From assembly GCF_000282215.1 (NCBI RefSeq), contig NZ_AKJS01000018.1, positions 1 through 53,014 on the forward strand: a stretch of 53,014 bases of DNA, given 5' to 3'. Source of the DNA: Pseudomonas sp. GM21. Its GTDB lineage: Bacteria > Pseudomonadota > Gammaproteobacteria > Pseudomonadales > Pseudomonadaceae. Below are positions 8,344-16,789 of the stretch, in pieces. The translations under genes were made by a program, and so were the position numbers. How positions within the stretch are numbered: position 1 is the stretch's first letter; each line of letters starts with the position of its first letter. The notes under the pieces were generated by a model. The model ran no database searches, had not been told where the DNA came from, and saw only the letters and a program-made list of their open reading frames with translations.

Positions 8344-9398
8344 GTTTAGTTCCACGTGGAACACACGAGTTAAGTAGCCCTTGGATTCAGGCCGGGCGCC
8401 TGGCATTTCTCGCGCTTTACGCCGTGACCATTCTGGCGGCGTTAGCTTGGGCATTCTCTAATGTGCGGCAGATTGATCCACAGAATCGCGCGGTGGTTTT
8501 ACATTTTGGTGCGCTGAACCGCATCCAGAATGCCGGATTGTTGTTGGCATGGCCGCGACCTTTTGAGCAGGTGGTGCTACTGCCGGCGGCAGATCGGGTT
8601 ATCGAGCGTCGAGTGGAAAGTCTCCTGCGCAGTGATGTTGCCTTGCAGGCTGATCGCGTTGCCACGTTTGCCACACCGCTCAGTGATGCACTCGCCGGTT
8701 CAGGTTATCTGCTGACGGGTGACGCCGGTGTGGTGCAACTTGATGTGCGGGTGTTCTACAAAGTCACCGAGCCGTATGCCTTCGTGCTGCAAGGTGAACA
8801 TGTGCTGCCGGCGCTGGATCGGCTGGTCACCCGCAGCGCTGTGGCCCTGACCGCAGCGCGGGATCTGGACACTATTCTAGTGGCGCGTCCGGAACTGATC
8901 GGTGCTGACAATCAGGCTGCCGAGCGCCGTGAACGTCTGCGAGGTGATTTGGTGCAAAGCATCAATCAACGTTTGGCCGAGCTGACAGCAACAGGGCAGG
9001 GGCTGGGTATCGAAGTCGCCCGAGTCGATGTGCAATCGAGCCTGCCCGGTCCCGCGGTGAACGCTTTCAACGCGGTATTGACCGCGAGTCAGCAGGCCGA
9101 CAAAGCCGTGGCCAACGCGCGTACCGAAGCCGAGAAGGCGACCCAGGCCGCCAACGAACAAGCAGATCGAACACTGCAAGTGGCCCATGCCCAAGCCAGC
9201 GAACGCCTGGCGAAAGCGTCTGCCGACACCGCTACCGTACTGAGCCTGGCCAAGGCGCAACAGCAGGGCACCGACCCGCAAATGCTGCTGCGTATTTACC
9301 GTGAGCGGATGCCGAAGATTCTCCGCCAAGCCGGTTCCGTGACCACCGTCAATCCGAAAGACGATTCCCGCCTGATCATTCAGGGAGCAGCCCAATGA
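8340..9398 (+). CDS. HflC-like SPFH protein
   Basis: A 352-residue band-7 protein with a single N-terminal membrane helix at about residues 20-42 (LAFLALYAVTILAALAWAFS). The SPFH core starts QIDPQNRAVVLHFGALNRIQ, includes GDAGVVQLDVRVFYKV, and is followed by an Ala-rich coiled-coil region with ANARTEAEKATQAANEQAD. It ends RLIIQGAAQ. It pairs with the upstream HflK-like protein as HflC pairs with HflK, but no ftsH gene is nearby. It is joined by ATGA overlaps to both neighbours, so the four genes are very likely one transcript and one assembly with the metal ATPase. Confidence 0.85.
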   Translation: MSLVPRGTHELSSPWIQAGRLAFLALYAVTILAALAWAFSNVRQIDPQNRAVVLHFGALNRIQNAGLLLAWPRPFEQVVLLPAADRVIERRVESLLRSDVALQADRVATFATPLSDALAGSGYLLTGDAGVVQLDVRVFYKVTEPYAFVLQGEHVLPALDRLVTRSAVALTAARDLDTILVARPELIGADNQAAERRERLRGDLVQSINQRLAELTATGQGLGIEVARVDVQSSLPGPAVNAFNAVLTASQQADKAVANARTEAEKATQAANEQADRTLQVAHAQASERLAKASADTATVLSLAKAQQQGTDPQMLLRIYRERMPKILRQAGSVTTVNPKDDSRLIIQGAAQ

Positions 9399-11305
9399 CC
9401 GCGCACACCGCCGCCACATCAAGCCTGTTGTCCTCGGCCGAGCAACGCAGCGCCGCTCGGCAATTAACGCTGGCCATGCTCGCCCTGGGCCTCCTCGGAC
9501 TTGGACTGGTCTGGCGCTGGCTGTCGCCGGAGCAGGCCGGTGTCAGTCAATTACTGCTCGGGTTTGCGTCGCTGCTGGTGGCCGTGCCGGTAATGCGTTC
9601 CGCGTGGTACAGCCTGCGCTATCCGAGCTTGCACGGGATCACAGACCAGTTGATCGCGCTCGCCATGCTCGGTGCCTGGGCCACGGGTGATTTGCTGACG
9701 GCTGCGTTGCTGCCGATCATCATGATCTTCGGCCACGTGCTGGAAGAGCGCAGCGTGATCGGTTCTCAGGAAGCGATTTCCGCACTCGGCAAACTCACCC
9801 GCAGTCATGCGCGCAAGGTTCAGGCGGATGGCTCGATCCTCGAAGTCGACAACAGCACCCTCAAGGCCGGTGACTTGGTCGAGGTCCGTGCCGGTGATCG
9901 CGTGCCGGCGGACGGCCGGGTGATGTCCGGTCAAGCGAGCCTCGATACCGCTTCCATTACCGGTGAGTCGGTGCCGATGGAAGCCGGTGTTGGCATGTCG
10001 GTATTCGGAGGGGCGATCAACCTCGATGGGCGTCTTCGCATTGAAGTAACCCGCACCGGCAACGAATCGACCCTGGGCAAAGTCATTGCTCTGATGCAAA
10101 GTGCCGAGCGCTCAAAGCCGCCGATCACTCGTTTGCTGGAACGTTACGCCGGCAGCTACATGGTGTTGGTGTTGTTGCTGGCCGCGGTGACGTGGTTCGT
10201 CACCAATGATGCCCAGGCGATGCTCGCGGTGCTGGTCGCGGCGTGTCCTTGTGCGCTGGTGCTGTCGGCGCCGGCGACGGCCATTGCCGGGGTGGCGGTG
10301 GCTGCGCGACACGGCATTCTGATCCGCAGTTCGGCGTTTCTTGAAGAACTGGCAGACCTGACGTCATTAGTGGTGGATAAAACCGGCACGCTGACGTTTG
10401 GCACCTTGCGCTTGCAGTCCATCGACAGTCCGCTGGAAGACCGCAGTCACGTCCTGAAACTGGCCGCCAGCCTCGGTTCGGCCAGCAGTCATCCAGTCAG
10501 TCGTGCGCTGGCGGGATTGGTCACACAGGAGCATTTTTTGCTGCTGTCAGACATCCACGAACGTCAAGGCTTGGGCGTAGTGGCCATGACGGAGCAGGGC
10601 GAGGCCGCACTGGGTCGCCCGGAGTTGTTCGCACAATTGGGCATTGCGACGTCGACAGTTCCTGAACACGACGGTCCGATTGCCGGGCTGGCGCTGGATG
10701 GTGAATTTCTCGCTTGGTTATTGCTGGCTGACAGTGTCAAACCCGAGGCGCGATTTGCCCTGAGTGAGCTGCGGGAGCTCGGTCTGGGTCGGCAATTGCT
10801 GCTGACCGGTGATCGGCAGAGCGTCGCGCACACGCTGGCACGCGATGTCGGGATCAGCGATGTCGAAGCGCAGGCGTTGCCTGAGGACAAGCTCAATCGA
10901 GTGCTCAAGGAAATCGGCAGCGGCTTCCGGCCCATGGTGGTCGGGGACGGGATCAACGACTCACTGGCGCTCAAGGCCGGTGTCGTGGGTGTCGCAATGG
11001 GCGCGGGTGGGGCAGACATCGCATTGGCCTCGGCCGACATCGTGTTGATCGGCAGTGACCTGCGCCGGCTCGGCACCTGTGTGCGTCTGAGTCGTCAATG
11101 TCGTCAGACCTTGCAGGTCAATGTGATCATTGGATTGGGCTGGACATTGGCAATTGTTGCCTTCGCCGCTTTTGGCTGGCTCGGCGCGGCAGGGGCGATG
11201 ATCGCCGCGTTGCTGCATAACTTCAGCACGTTGCTGGTGCTGGGCAACGCCGGGCGTTTGTTGCGGTTTCAGGAGCCTTTGCTCAAGCTCAAGGAAGACA
11301 GTTGA
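9395..11305 (+). CDS. hmtA: P1B-type heavy-metal ATPase, HmtA-like
   Basis: A 636-residue P-type ATPase of the transition-metal class. Seen: the TGESVP actuator motif, the membrane motif Cys284-Pro-Cys286, the phosphorylated Asp328 in DKTGT, the SSHPVSRAL nucleotide-binding motif and the hinge GDGIND at 517-522. There is no N-terminal HMA or CXXC domain. Compared with the zinc exporter ZntA, the charged residues of the transport site appear replaced: the Lys position reads Thr584 in LGWT and the Asp position reads Asn609 in HNFSTLLV. HmtA of P. aeruginosa is known as a Cu/Zn importer; I assign this name from the operon with SPFH genes, the Zur-like site and general resemblance, not from an alignment. 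Direction of transport is therefore inferred. Confidence 0.75.
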   Translation: MTAHTAATSSLLSSAEQRSAARQLTLAMLALGLLGLGLVWRWLSPEQAGVSQLLLGFASLLVAVPVMRSAWYSLRYPSLHGITDQLIALAMLGAWATGDLLTAALLPIIMIFGHVLEERSVIGSQEAISALGKLTRSHARKVQADGSILEVDNSTLKAGDLVEVRAGDRVPADGRVMSGQASLDTASITGESVPMEAGVGMSVFGGAINLDGRLRIEVTRTGNESTLGKVIALMQSAERSKPPITRLLERYAGSYMVLVLLLAAVTWFVTNDAQAMLAVLVAACPCALVLSAPATAIAGVAVAARHGILIRSSAFLEELADLTSLVVDKTGTLTFGTLRLQSIDSPLEDRSHVLKLAASLGSASSHPVSRALAGLVTQEHFLLLSDIHERQGLGVVAMTEQGEAALGRPELFAQLGIATSTVPEHDGPIAGLALDGEFLAWLLLADSVKPEARFALSELRELGLGRQLLLTGDRQSVAHTLARDVGISDVEAQALPEDKLNRVLKEIGSGFRPMVVGDGINDSLALKAGVVGVAMGAGGADIALASADIVLIGSDLRRLGTCVRLSRQCRQTLQVNVIIGLGWTLAIVAFAAFGWLGAAGAMIAALLHNFSTLLVLGNAGRLLRFQEPLLKLKEDS

Positions 11306-11330
11306 GCGAGTCGAAAATTTTTTGCCTGCC

Positions 11331-11366
11331 TCTGTAACGCCGTTGGGGCAGCACGCTCTAGTGCTG
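11331..11366 (+). promoter_or_regulatory. Candidate promoter/operator of the bufferin operon
   Basis: TGTAAC at 11333-11338 followed after about 15 bases by CGCTCTA resembles ECF-sigma promoters (TGTAAC with a CGTC-like -10). The palindrome CAGCAC-N6-GTGCTG at 11349-11366 lies over the presumed -10 region and could be an operator. No ECF sigma gene is present in the window. Confidence 0.35.
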
Positions 11367-11423
11367 TGTCGGGACTGAACAACGTTCCAGCCGACAAACC
11401 TGAAGATTACAGAGGAAACACAA

Positions 11424-11678
11424 ATGAATTTCAAATCCGCTACCGCTGGTGCCGCTCTCGCTATCGCCGCTGCCACCCTGTTTGCCGGTGTTGCGACTCA
11501 AGCTCAGGCGGCCGACGCTGCTCAGGTTCACTGCTACGGCGTGACTTCGTGCAAAGGTATGAACGATTGCAAAACCGCAGAAAACGCCTGTAAGGGACAG
11601 GCAGTTTGCAAAGGTCACGGATTCAAGGCGATGACTCAGGCTGAATGTGTGAAAGCCGGTGGCAAGGTCGGCGAATAA
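11424..11678 (+). CDS. bufA: Bufferin-type RiPP precursor (BufA2-like)
   Basis: An 84-residue exported peptide. Residues 1-29 form a Sec signal peptide ending AQAQA, and the mature part has six cysteines (37, 43, 49, 56, 62, 75) in repeated Cys-Lys-Gly contexts (SCKG, DCKT, ACKG, VCKG). This pattern, followed directly by a DUF692 enzyme and a DUF2063 partner, defines the bufferin class of RiPPs. In that class some cysteines are oxidised to thiooxazoles and the product binds copper in the periplasm. Which cysteines are modified here cannot be read from sequence. ATG 11424 has AGAGGAAA upstream. A hairpin separates it from bufB, which would give precursor-rich expression. Confidence 0.88.
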   Translation: MNFKSATAGAALAIAAATLFAGVATQAQAADAAQVHCYGVTSCKGMNDCKTAENACKGQAVCKGHGFKAMTQAECVKAGGKVGE

Positions 11679-11694
11679 CCGACCACCGCTTGGC

Positions 11695-11725
11695 GCCGCA
11701 GTGGTTTCCCCCTCGCCACTGCGGC
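11695..11725 (+). terminator. Intercistronic hairpin between bufA and bufB
   Basis: Perfect ten-base stem GCCGCAGTGG / CCACTGCGGC with an 11-base loop, followed by CATTTTG. It lies between the precursor stop and the enzyme ribosome site. It could act as a partial terminator or as an mRNA stabiliser that raises bufA over bufBC. Confidence 0.7.
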
Positions 11726-11746
11726 CATTTTGCGAGGAGTCCGCAA

Positions 11747-12592
11747 ATGTCTGCATCCCTTCCTTATCTGGGCTATGGCCTGGGTCTGCGCAGTGCTTAT
11801 TACCAACAAATTCTTGATCAGTCGCCGGCCGTGGACTGGTTCGAAGTCGTCTCCGAAAATTTCATGGTGCAGGGCGGCAAAGCCCTCTACTACCTTGACG
11901 CCATCGCCGAGCGTTATCCGCTGGTGATGCATGGTGTGTCGTTGTCCATCGGCGGGCCTCATGCATTGGATCCGGGCTATTTGCAACAACTCAGACTGTT
12001 GGCTGATCGAGTAAAACCGGCGTGGATTTCCGATCACTTGTGCTGGAGCCGCGGCAACGCCCATCAGCTCCATGATCTGCTGCCATTACCGTACACCGAA
12101 GAAAGCCTTCATTACGTCGCGGACCGAGTGCGTCAGGTGCAAGACGTTTTGCAGCGTCCACTGGTGTTGGAGAATGTCTCCAGTTATGTGCGCAGCGCTG
12201 GCGATGATTTCAGCGAGTGGGGGTTTCTTGACGCCCTGAGTCGGCTGAGCGATTGCGAGTTGCTGTTGGACGTCAATAATGTCTATGTCAGCTCACGTAA
12301 TCATGGGTTCGATCCCTGGACATTCATTCAAGGATTGCCAGCGAACAAGATCCGCCAACTTCACTTGGCGGGCCACAGCGATTACGGGGATTACGTCATC
12401 GACACCCATGACCATCCAGTCAGCGATCCGGTCTGGGCGCTCTATGAACGGACCCTCGATTACCTCGGCCCGGTCGCTACGCTGCTGGAGCGCGATGACC
12501 ATTTACCGCCGTTTGAAGAACTGCTCACTGAACTTAAAAAAGCCCGGGAGTTGGGTGAGGGCGTGCTGTCCCGGAGACAGAAATGCGCCTGA
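11747..12592 (+). CDS. bufB: MNIO-family RiPP-modifying enzyme BufB (DUF692)
   Basis: A 281-residue TIM-barrel enzyme of the multinuclear non-heme iron oxidative (MNIO, DUF692) family, which oxidises cysteines of RiPP precursors. The family's metal-ligand motifs are all visible: Glu37 in VVSENFM, His62 in MHGVSLSIGG, SDHLCWSRG near 95-103, LENVSSYV, LLLDVNNVYVS, HLAGHSDYGDYVIDTHDHPV, and LLERDDHLPPF. Length is normal. ATG 11747 was chosen for GAGGAG eight bases upstream; the frame is open further upstream without a ribosome site. The gene overlaps bufC by ten bases. With the Cys-rich precursor immediately before it, the substrate is almost certainly BufA. Confidence 0.92.
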   Translation: MSASLPYLGYGLGLRSAYYQQILDQSPAVDWFEVVSENFMVQGGKALYYLDAIAERYPLVMHGVSLSIGGPHALDPGYLQQLRLLADRVKPAWISDHLCWSRGNAHQLHDLLPLPYTEESLHYVADRVRQVQDVLQRPLVLENVSSYVRSAGDDFSEWGFLDALSRLSDCELLLDVNNVYVSSRNHGFDPWTFIQGLPANKIRQLHLAGHSDYGDYVIDTHDHPVSDPVWALYERTLDYLGPVATLLERDDHLPPFEELLTELKKARELGEGVLSRRQKCA

Positions 12593-13365
12593 ACGACTGG
12601 CAACTGGCTTTTGAACGCTACCTGTTGGGAGAGCCGTCGACGGCTGATGTCGAGCTCTCATCAAACCTAATCGGCGGCCCGACGCTGGATATCAGTACCG
12701 GGCTGGCGATTTATCACAATGCCTATCAAGCGCGGCTACAGGAAGTTCTACGTGGCGACTATCCGGCGATCTTGAACTGGCTGGGTGACGACGAGTTTGA
12801 AGAACTCGCCGCGGCTTACTTGCGTCAGAACCCCTCAGCTCATTACAGTCTTCGTTGGCTTGGCAAAGGCTTGGAGGCTTTCATTCGTCAACATTTGGTG
12901 CCGGAACAAAGTGCGCCATTGGCCGAATTGGCGGCACTGGAGTGGGCTTTCACGCTGGCATTCGATGCACCAACAGGAACGCTGCTGACGATGCAGGACA
13001 TGGCGACTCTGGCACCAGAAGACTGGCCGACGCTGCAAGTCAGCCCCAGTCCTTCGCTGCAATGGCTGGAGTGTTGCTTTAACAGTGTGGCGCTTTGGCG
13101 ATCGGTAAAGGATGAAACGCAGTTTCCCGGCAGTACGGCACTCGACGGTTCCCACGTTGTGGTGATTAGTCGAAATGAGCTCGTTTGCCAGTATCGAAGC
13201 CTGGAGCCTATAGAGGCCAAAGCTCTAAAAGGCATGTTTGAGTGGGACTGGAACTTCGCTGAACTGTGCTCTGAATTGACAGTCTTCTATGGAGAGGGCG
13301 CACCACTTCAAGCTGTGACCTGGCTTAAGCAGTGGATTCACGATGGCTGGTTACAGCGTCGCTGA
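12583..13365 (+). CDS. bufC: BufC/DUF2063 partner protein
   Basis: A 260-residue protein whose N-terminal half (about residues 1-100) is a DUF2063 domain: LAIYHNAYQARLQEVLRGDY, LGDDEFEELAAAYL and HYSLRWLGKGLEAFI. The C-terminal half is a separate poorly conserved domain ending with KQWIHDGWLQRR. In MNIO RiPP systems this protein is the usual companion of the DUF692 enzyme and is thought to recruit the precursor; the old label 'putative DNA-binding' has little support. It overlaps bufB by ten bases and ends the three-gene operon; no DoxX-type bufD follows, as cfa is next. Confidence 0.87.
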   Translation: MRLNDWQLAFERYLLGEPSTADVELSSNLIGGPTLDISTGLAIYHNAYQARLQEVLRGDYPAILNWLGDDEFEELAAAYLRQNPSAHYSLRWLGKGLEAFIRQHLVPEQSAPLAELAALEWAFTLAFDAPTGTLLTMQDMATLAPEDWPTLQVSPSPSLQWLECCFNSVALWRSVKDETQFPGSTALDGSHVVVISRNELVCQYRSLEPIEAKALKGMFEWDWNFAELCSELTVFYGEGAPLQAVTWLKQWIHDGWLQRR

Positions 13366-13415
13366 ATTACAGAAAGCGGCTATTAATTCGCTAGCCAGCT
13401 TATTTTTCGGGATGG

Positions 13416-13439
13416 TCTACCCTCACATCAGACGTCTGA
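13416..13439 (+). promoter_or_regulatory. Candidate RpoS-type -10 and palindrome upstream of cfa
   Basis: TCTACCCT at 13416-13423 resembles the extended -10 of sigma-S promoters, and cfa genes of pseudomonads are known to depend on RpoS. It is followed by the perfect 12-base palindrome TCAGACGTCTGA at 13428-13439, just upstream of the ribosome site. Neither element is proven. Confidence 0.3.
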
Positions 13440-13455
13440 AACAAGGGGATAGTCT

Positions 13456-14643
13456 ATGCTCGCGCACCTTCCACCGGCCTTACAGAATCTGCAGTTACCG
13501 CTACGCCTGCGACTCTGGGACGGCCATGAACTCGATCTGGGACCGACGCCCAGCGTCACGATTGTGGTCAAGGATCCACAAATGGTTTCCCAGTTCACCC
13601 ATCCAAGCCTGGTCGCGCTCGGAGCAGCTTTTGTCGAAGGCAAACTTGAGCTGGAAGGTTCCATCAGCGACGTCATCCGCGTCTGCGATGAATGGAGCCA
13701 GGCGATGCTGGACGAGAACGACGACGATCAACCCGTTCGTACCGCCCACGACAAAGAAACCGACGCCAAGGCCATCTCCTACCATTACGACCTTTCCAAC
13801 GCGTTCTATCAGCTGTGGCTCGACAGCGACATGGCTTATTCCTGCGCGTATTTCGAGACCGGCAGTGAAACCCTGGAACAGGCTCAGCAGGCCAAATTCC
13901 GCCACTTGTGTCGCAAGTTGCGCTTGCAGCCCGGTGAATATTTGCTGGACGTCGGTTGCGGTTGGGGTGGGCTGGCGCGGTATGCGGCGCGGGAGTTTGG
14001 CGCGAAGGTGTTTGGCATTACGCTGAGCAAAGAGCAACTCGCCCTGGCCCGTGAACGGGTGAAAGAGGAAGGTCTGGAAGATCTGGTCGAATTGCAATTA
14101 CTCGACTACCGCGATCTGCCTCAAGACGGGCGCTTCGACAAAGTCGTCAGTGTGGGCATGTTCGAACATGTGGGCCACGCCAACCTGGCCGAGTACTGCA
14201 AAACCTTGTTTGGCGCAGTGAAAGAGGGTGGCCTGGTGATGAACCACGGGATTACCGCCAAACACATCGATGGTCGTCCTGTTGGACGCGGTGCTGGCGA
14301 GTTCATTGGGCACTATGTATTCCCCAACGGCGAACTGCCGCACCTGTCGATGATCGCTGCCGAAATCAGTGACGTGGGGCTGGAGATCGTCGACGTCGAG
14401 AGCCTGCGCCTGCATTACGCGCGTACGCTGGACCACTGGAGCGAACGCCTCGAAGACAATCTGGAAGCGGCGTCCAGGCAAGTTCCAGCGCAAACCCTGA
14501 GGATCTGGCGGCTGTACCTGGCGGGATGCGCCTATGCGTTTGCCAGGGGCTGGATCAACCTGCACCAGATCCTGGCAGTCAAAGCCCATCCCGATGGCAG
14601 CCATGAGCTGCCATGGACACGCGACGACATCTATAACCCTTAA
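13456..14643 (+). CDS. cfa: Cyclopropane-fatty-acyl-phospholipid synthase
   Basis: A 395-residue SAM-dependent enzyme that adds a methylene group to unsaturated acyl chains of membrane phospholipids, usually on entry to stationary phase. The SAM-binding motif [15 protein letters not shown] is at about residues 162-176, preceded by the lipid-site [16 protein letters not shown] and followed by [13 protein letters not shown] and the C-terminal [19 protein letters not shown]. The first 130 residues form the CFA N-terminal domain. Length is typical. ATG 13456 has AAGGGG upstream. The last four bases overlap the convergent clsA gene, so the 3' ends of two phospholipid enzymes interlock. Confidence 0.95.
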   Translation: MLAHLPPALQNLQLPLRLRLWDGHELDLGPTPSVTIVVKDPQMVSQFTHPSLVALGAAFVEGKLELEGSISDVIRVCDEWSQAMLDENDDDQPVRTAHDKETDAKAISYHYDLSNAFYQLWLDSDMAYSCAYFETGSETLEQAQQAKFRHLCRKLRLQPGEYLLDVGCGWGGLARYAAREFGAKVFGITLSKEQLALARERVKEEGLEDLVELQLLDYRDLPQDGRFDKVVSVGMFEHVGHANLAEYCKTLFGAVKEGGLVMNHGITAKHIDGRPVGRGAGEFIGHYVFPNGELPHLSMIAAEISDVGLEIVDVESLRLHYARTLDHWSERLEDNLEAASRQVPAQTLRIWRLYLAGCAYAFARGWINLHQILAVKAHPDGSHELPWTRDDIYNP

Positions 14644-16079
14644 AGAATCGGTGAAATAAGCCGGGCGACCCGCATGCCGAATTGCTGCACGCGGCGGGTC
14701 TCTCGGCCTTCGTCTTTGGCGATTTCATGCGACTGAGCGAAGTCATCGTTGAGCATCTGTTCCACCTCGGCAGCGAATACGCTGTCGACCGTCAGCAACA
14801 TCACTTCGAAGTTGAGCCGGAACGAGCGGTTGTCCATGTTGGCACTGCCGATGGCGCTGATTTCGCTGTCGATCAACACCACTTTCTGATGCACGAAACC
14901 GGGTTCATAGCGAAAAACCCGGACACCGGCGCGGACAGCCTCGAAGGCGTACAGACTGGAGGCGGCGTAGACGATCCGGTGATCCGGACGTGACGGCAGT
15001 AACAATCGCACATCAACACCTCGCATTACCGCGAGCCTGAGTGCCGCAAATACCGCTTCGTCGGGGATGAAATAGGGAGTGGTGATCCACACGCGCTCAG
15101 TCGCGGCATGGATGGCTTCAACGAAGAACAACGCACAGGTTTCGAAGGAGTCCGCCGGACCGCTCGCCAAAAATTGGCACAGCACACCGTCGTCGGGATA
15201 CTCATCCGGCAGGATCAATGGCGGCAATGATCGTGCAGCCCAGAACCAGTCTTCGGCAAACGACTCCTGCATACAGGCCACCACCGGTCCGCGTACGCGA
15301 ACATGAGTATCTCGCCACGGCGCCAGGGGTGGTTTCTCACCCATGTATTCGTCGCCGACGTTATGCCCGCCCACGAAGCCCAGCACCCCATCGACTACCA
15401 CGATCTTGCGATGGTTGCGGAAGTTGACCTGGAAGCGGTTGAGCCAGCCACTTCGGGTGGCGAACGCTTTGACTTCAACACCGGCATCGCGCAACGGTTG
15501 TACGTAACTCCTGGGCAGGGCGTGGCTGCCAATGCGGTCATAAAGCAGGTACACAGCGACGCCTTCGGCGGCTTTTTTCAGCAACAGATTGTGCAGGCGC
15601 TGGCCGAGCCGGTCATCGTGGATGATAAAAAACTGAACCAGCACGGCTACTTTTGCATGGCTGATGGCTTCGAAAATCGAATCAAATGTGGCTTGGCCAT
15701 CGATCAACAAGTGCACTTCGTTGTTCGCCAGACACGGCATGCGACCCAACTTGGGCATAGCCCGCAACGACGAGTAAGCATTGGAAGCACGAGCGGTCAG
15801 TGCCTCCTCGACCCAAGGACGCCAGTTGAGTTCGGAGACGGCTTTGCGCATTTCTTCGTTGGCCTGACGCCGGGCCTTGATGTAACCATCGAAGGTACTG
15901 CTACCGAAGATCAGGTATGGAATGAGAGTGAGGTACGGCATAAACACCAATGAAAGCGCCCAGGCGATCGATCCCTGAGCGGTGCGTACGTTGAGCACGG
16001 CGTGGATGGCCGCGATCGTGCCCAGCGAGTGAAGCAGTGCAATGGTGTAGCCGAAAATGTGTGGTCCGAAGTAATCCAT
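14640..16079 (-). CDS. clsA: Cardiolipin synthase A
   Basis: A 479-residue membrane enzyme that condenses two phosphatidylglycerol molecules to cardiolipin and glycerol. Two N-terminal membrane helices ([40 protein letters not shown]) precede two phospholipase-D catalytic motifs: [10 protein letters not shown] at about 220 and HQKVVLID at about 393 with the downstream [10 protein letters not shown]. Length and order match ClsA. It is convergent with cfa, overlapping by four bases. The start ATG 16079 has AGGAGCAGGG about ten bases upstream. Confidence 0.95.
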   Translation of the reverse strand: MDYFGPHIFGYTIALLHSLGTIAAIHAVLNVRTAQGSIAWALSLVFMPYLTLIPYLIFGSSTFDGYIKARRQANEEMRKAVSELNWRPWVEEALTARASNAYSSLRAMPKLGRMPCLANNEVHLLIDGQATFDSIFEAISHAKVAVLVQFFIIHDDRLGQRLHNLLLKKAAEGVAVYLLYDRIGSHALPRSYVQPLRDAGVEVKAFATRSGWLNRFQVNFRNHRKIVVVDGVLGFVGGHNVGDEYMGEKPPLAPWRDTHVRVRGPVVACMQESFAEDWFWAARSLPPLILPDEYPDDGVLCQFLASGPADSFETCALFFVEAIHAATERVWITTPYFIPDEAVFAALRLAVMRGVDVRLLLPSRPDHRIVYAASSLYAFEAVRAGVRVFRYEPGFVHQKVVLIDSEISAIGSANMDNRSFRLNFEVMLLTVDSVFAAEVEQMLNDDFAQSHEIAKDEGRETRRVQQFGMRVARLISPIL

Positions 16080-16210
16080 GGGGCAACCCTGCTCCTGAAG
16101 ATTCAGTGCTTAACAGACCATGTTCCGTGCAAAATGTCGCTATTTAATTGGCCCATGAACCGAAACCTAAGGTTAGCGTCTAACGGCCACTACTGATCAG
16201 GAGTTACTCG

Positions 16211-16732
16211 ATGAACGTTCGTCTGCTGGGTTTGGCCATGGCTATTGGCTTGTCACTTCCTGTGGCGGCTCACGCACAGATGTTGCAACCCGGGTTGTGG
16301 GAGTTGACCACAAGCAACATGAAGGTCGATGACCAGAATCTACCGGACTTGCAACTGATCCTCGGTCAGCTGCAGAGCCAGATGACCCCGGAACAGCGCG
16401 CGCAACTGGAGAAGCAGGGCATCACCATGGGCGGCAAAGGGATTCGGGCTTGCCTGACGCCGCAACAAGTGCAGACCGACGACATTCCACTGACGGACCC
16501 GCAGTCGGGCTGCAAACAGGAAGTCACTGACCGCACCGGCAACCAGTGGAAGTTCCGTTTCAGCTGTCCGAAAGCGCAGGGGACCGGAGTTGCCACGTTC
16601 CTCAGTGACCGCGAGTTCACGACCAAGGTCAACGGCACCTTCAATGCCACGGGCATCCAGCAAAAGGGTAGTCTGGAAAGCCGCGCCGTGTGGCTGGGGC
16701 AGGATTGCGGAACGGTCAAGCCGAGAGCCTAA
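16211..16732 (+). CDS. DUF3617 periplasmic protein
   Basis: A 173-residue protein with a clear signal peptide (residues 1-23, LSLPVAAHA before Gln) followed by the DUF3617 domain, recognisable from MLQPGLWELTTSNM and the central Cys-containing GKGIRACLTPQQV and DPQSGCKQEV segments. Four cysteines in the mature part could form two disulfides. The function of DUF3617 is not known. ATG 16211 has AGGAGT eight bases before it. It stands alone; an imperfect hairpin lies between it and folE2. Confidence 0.85.
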   Translation: MNVRLLGLAMAIGLSLPVAAHAQMLQPGLWELTTSNMKVDDQNLPDLQLILGQLQSQMTPEQRAQLEKQGITMGGKGIRACLTPQQVQTDDIPLTDPQSGCKQEVTDRTGNQWKFRFSCPKAQGTGVATFLSDREFTTKVNGTFNATGIQQKGSLESRAVWLGQDCGTVKPRA

Positions 16733-16748
16733 GCTCTTCGCCGTGGCA

Positions 16749-16779
16749 CCCGCTTCCAGCATGATCATGTGGGAGCGGG
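16749..16779. terminator. Imperfect hairpin between convergent DUF3617 gene and folE2
   Basis: CCCGCTTCCAGCATGA pairs with TCATGTGGGAGCGGG with two small mismatches. The right arm resembles a REP half (GTGGGAGCGGG). No strong T-run follows, so it may be a decayed REP acting as a transcript end. Confidence 0.5.
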
Positions 16780-16789
16780 ACTGATTGAT

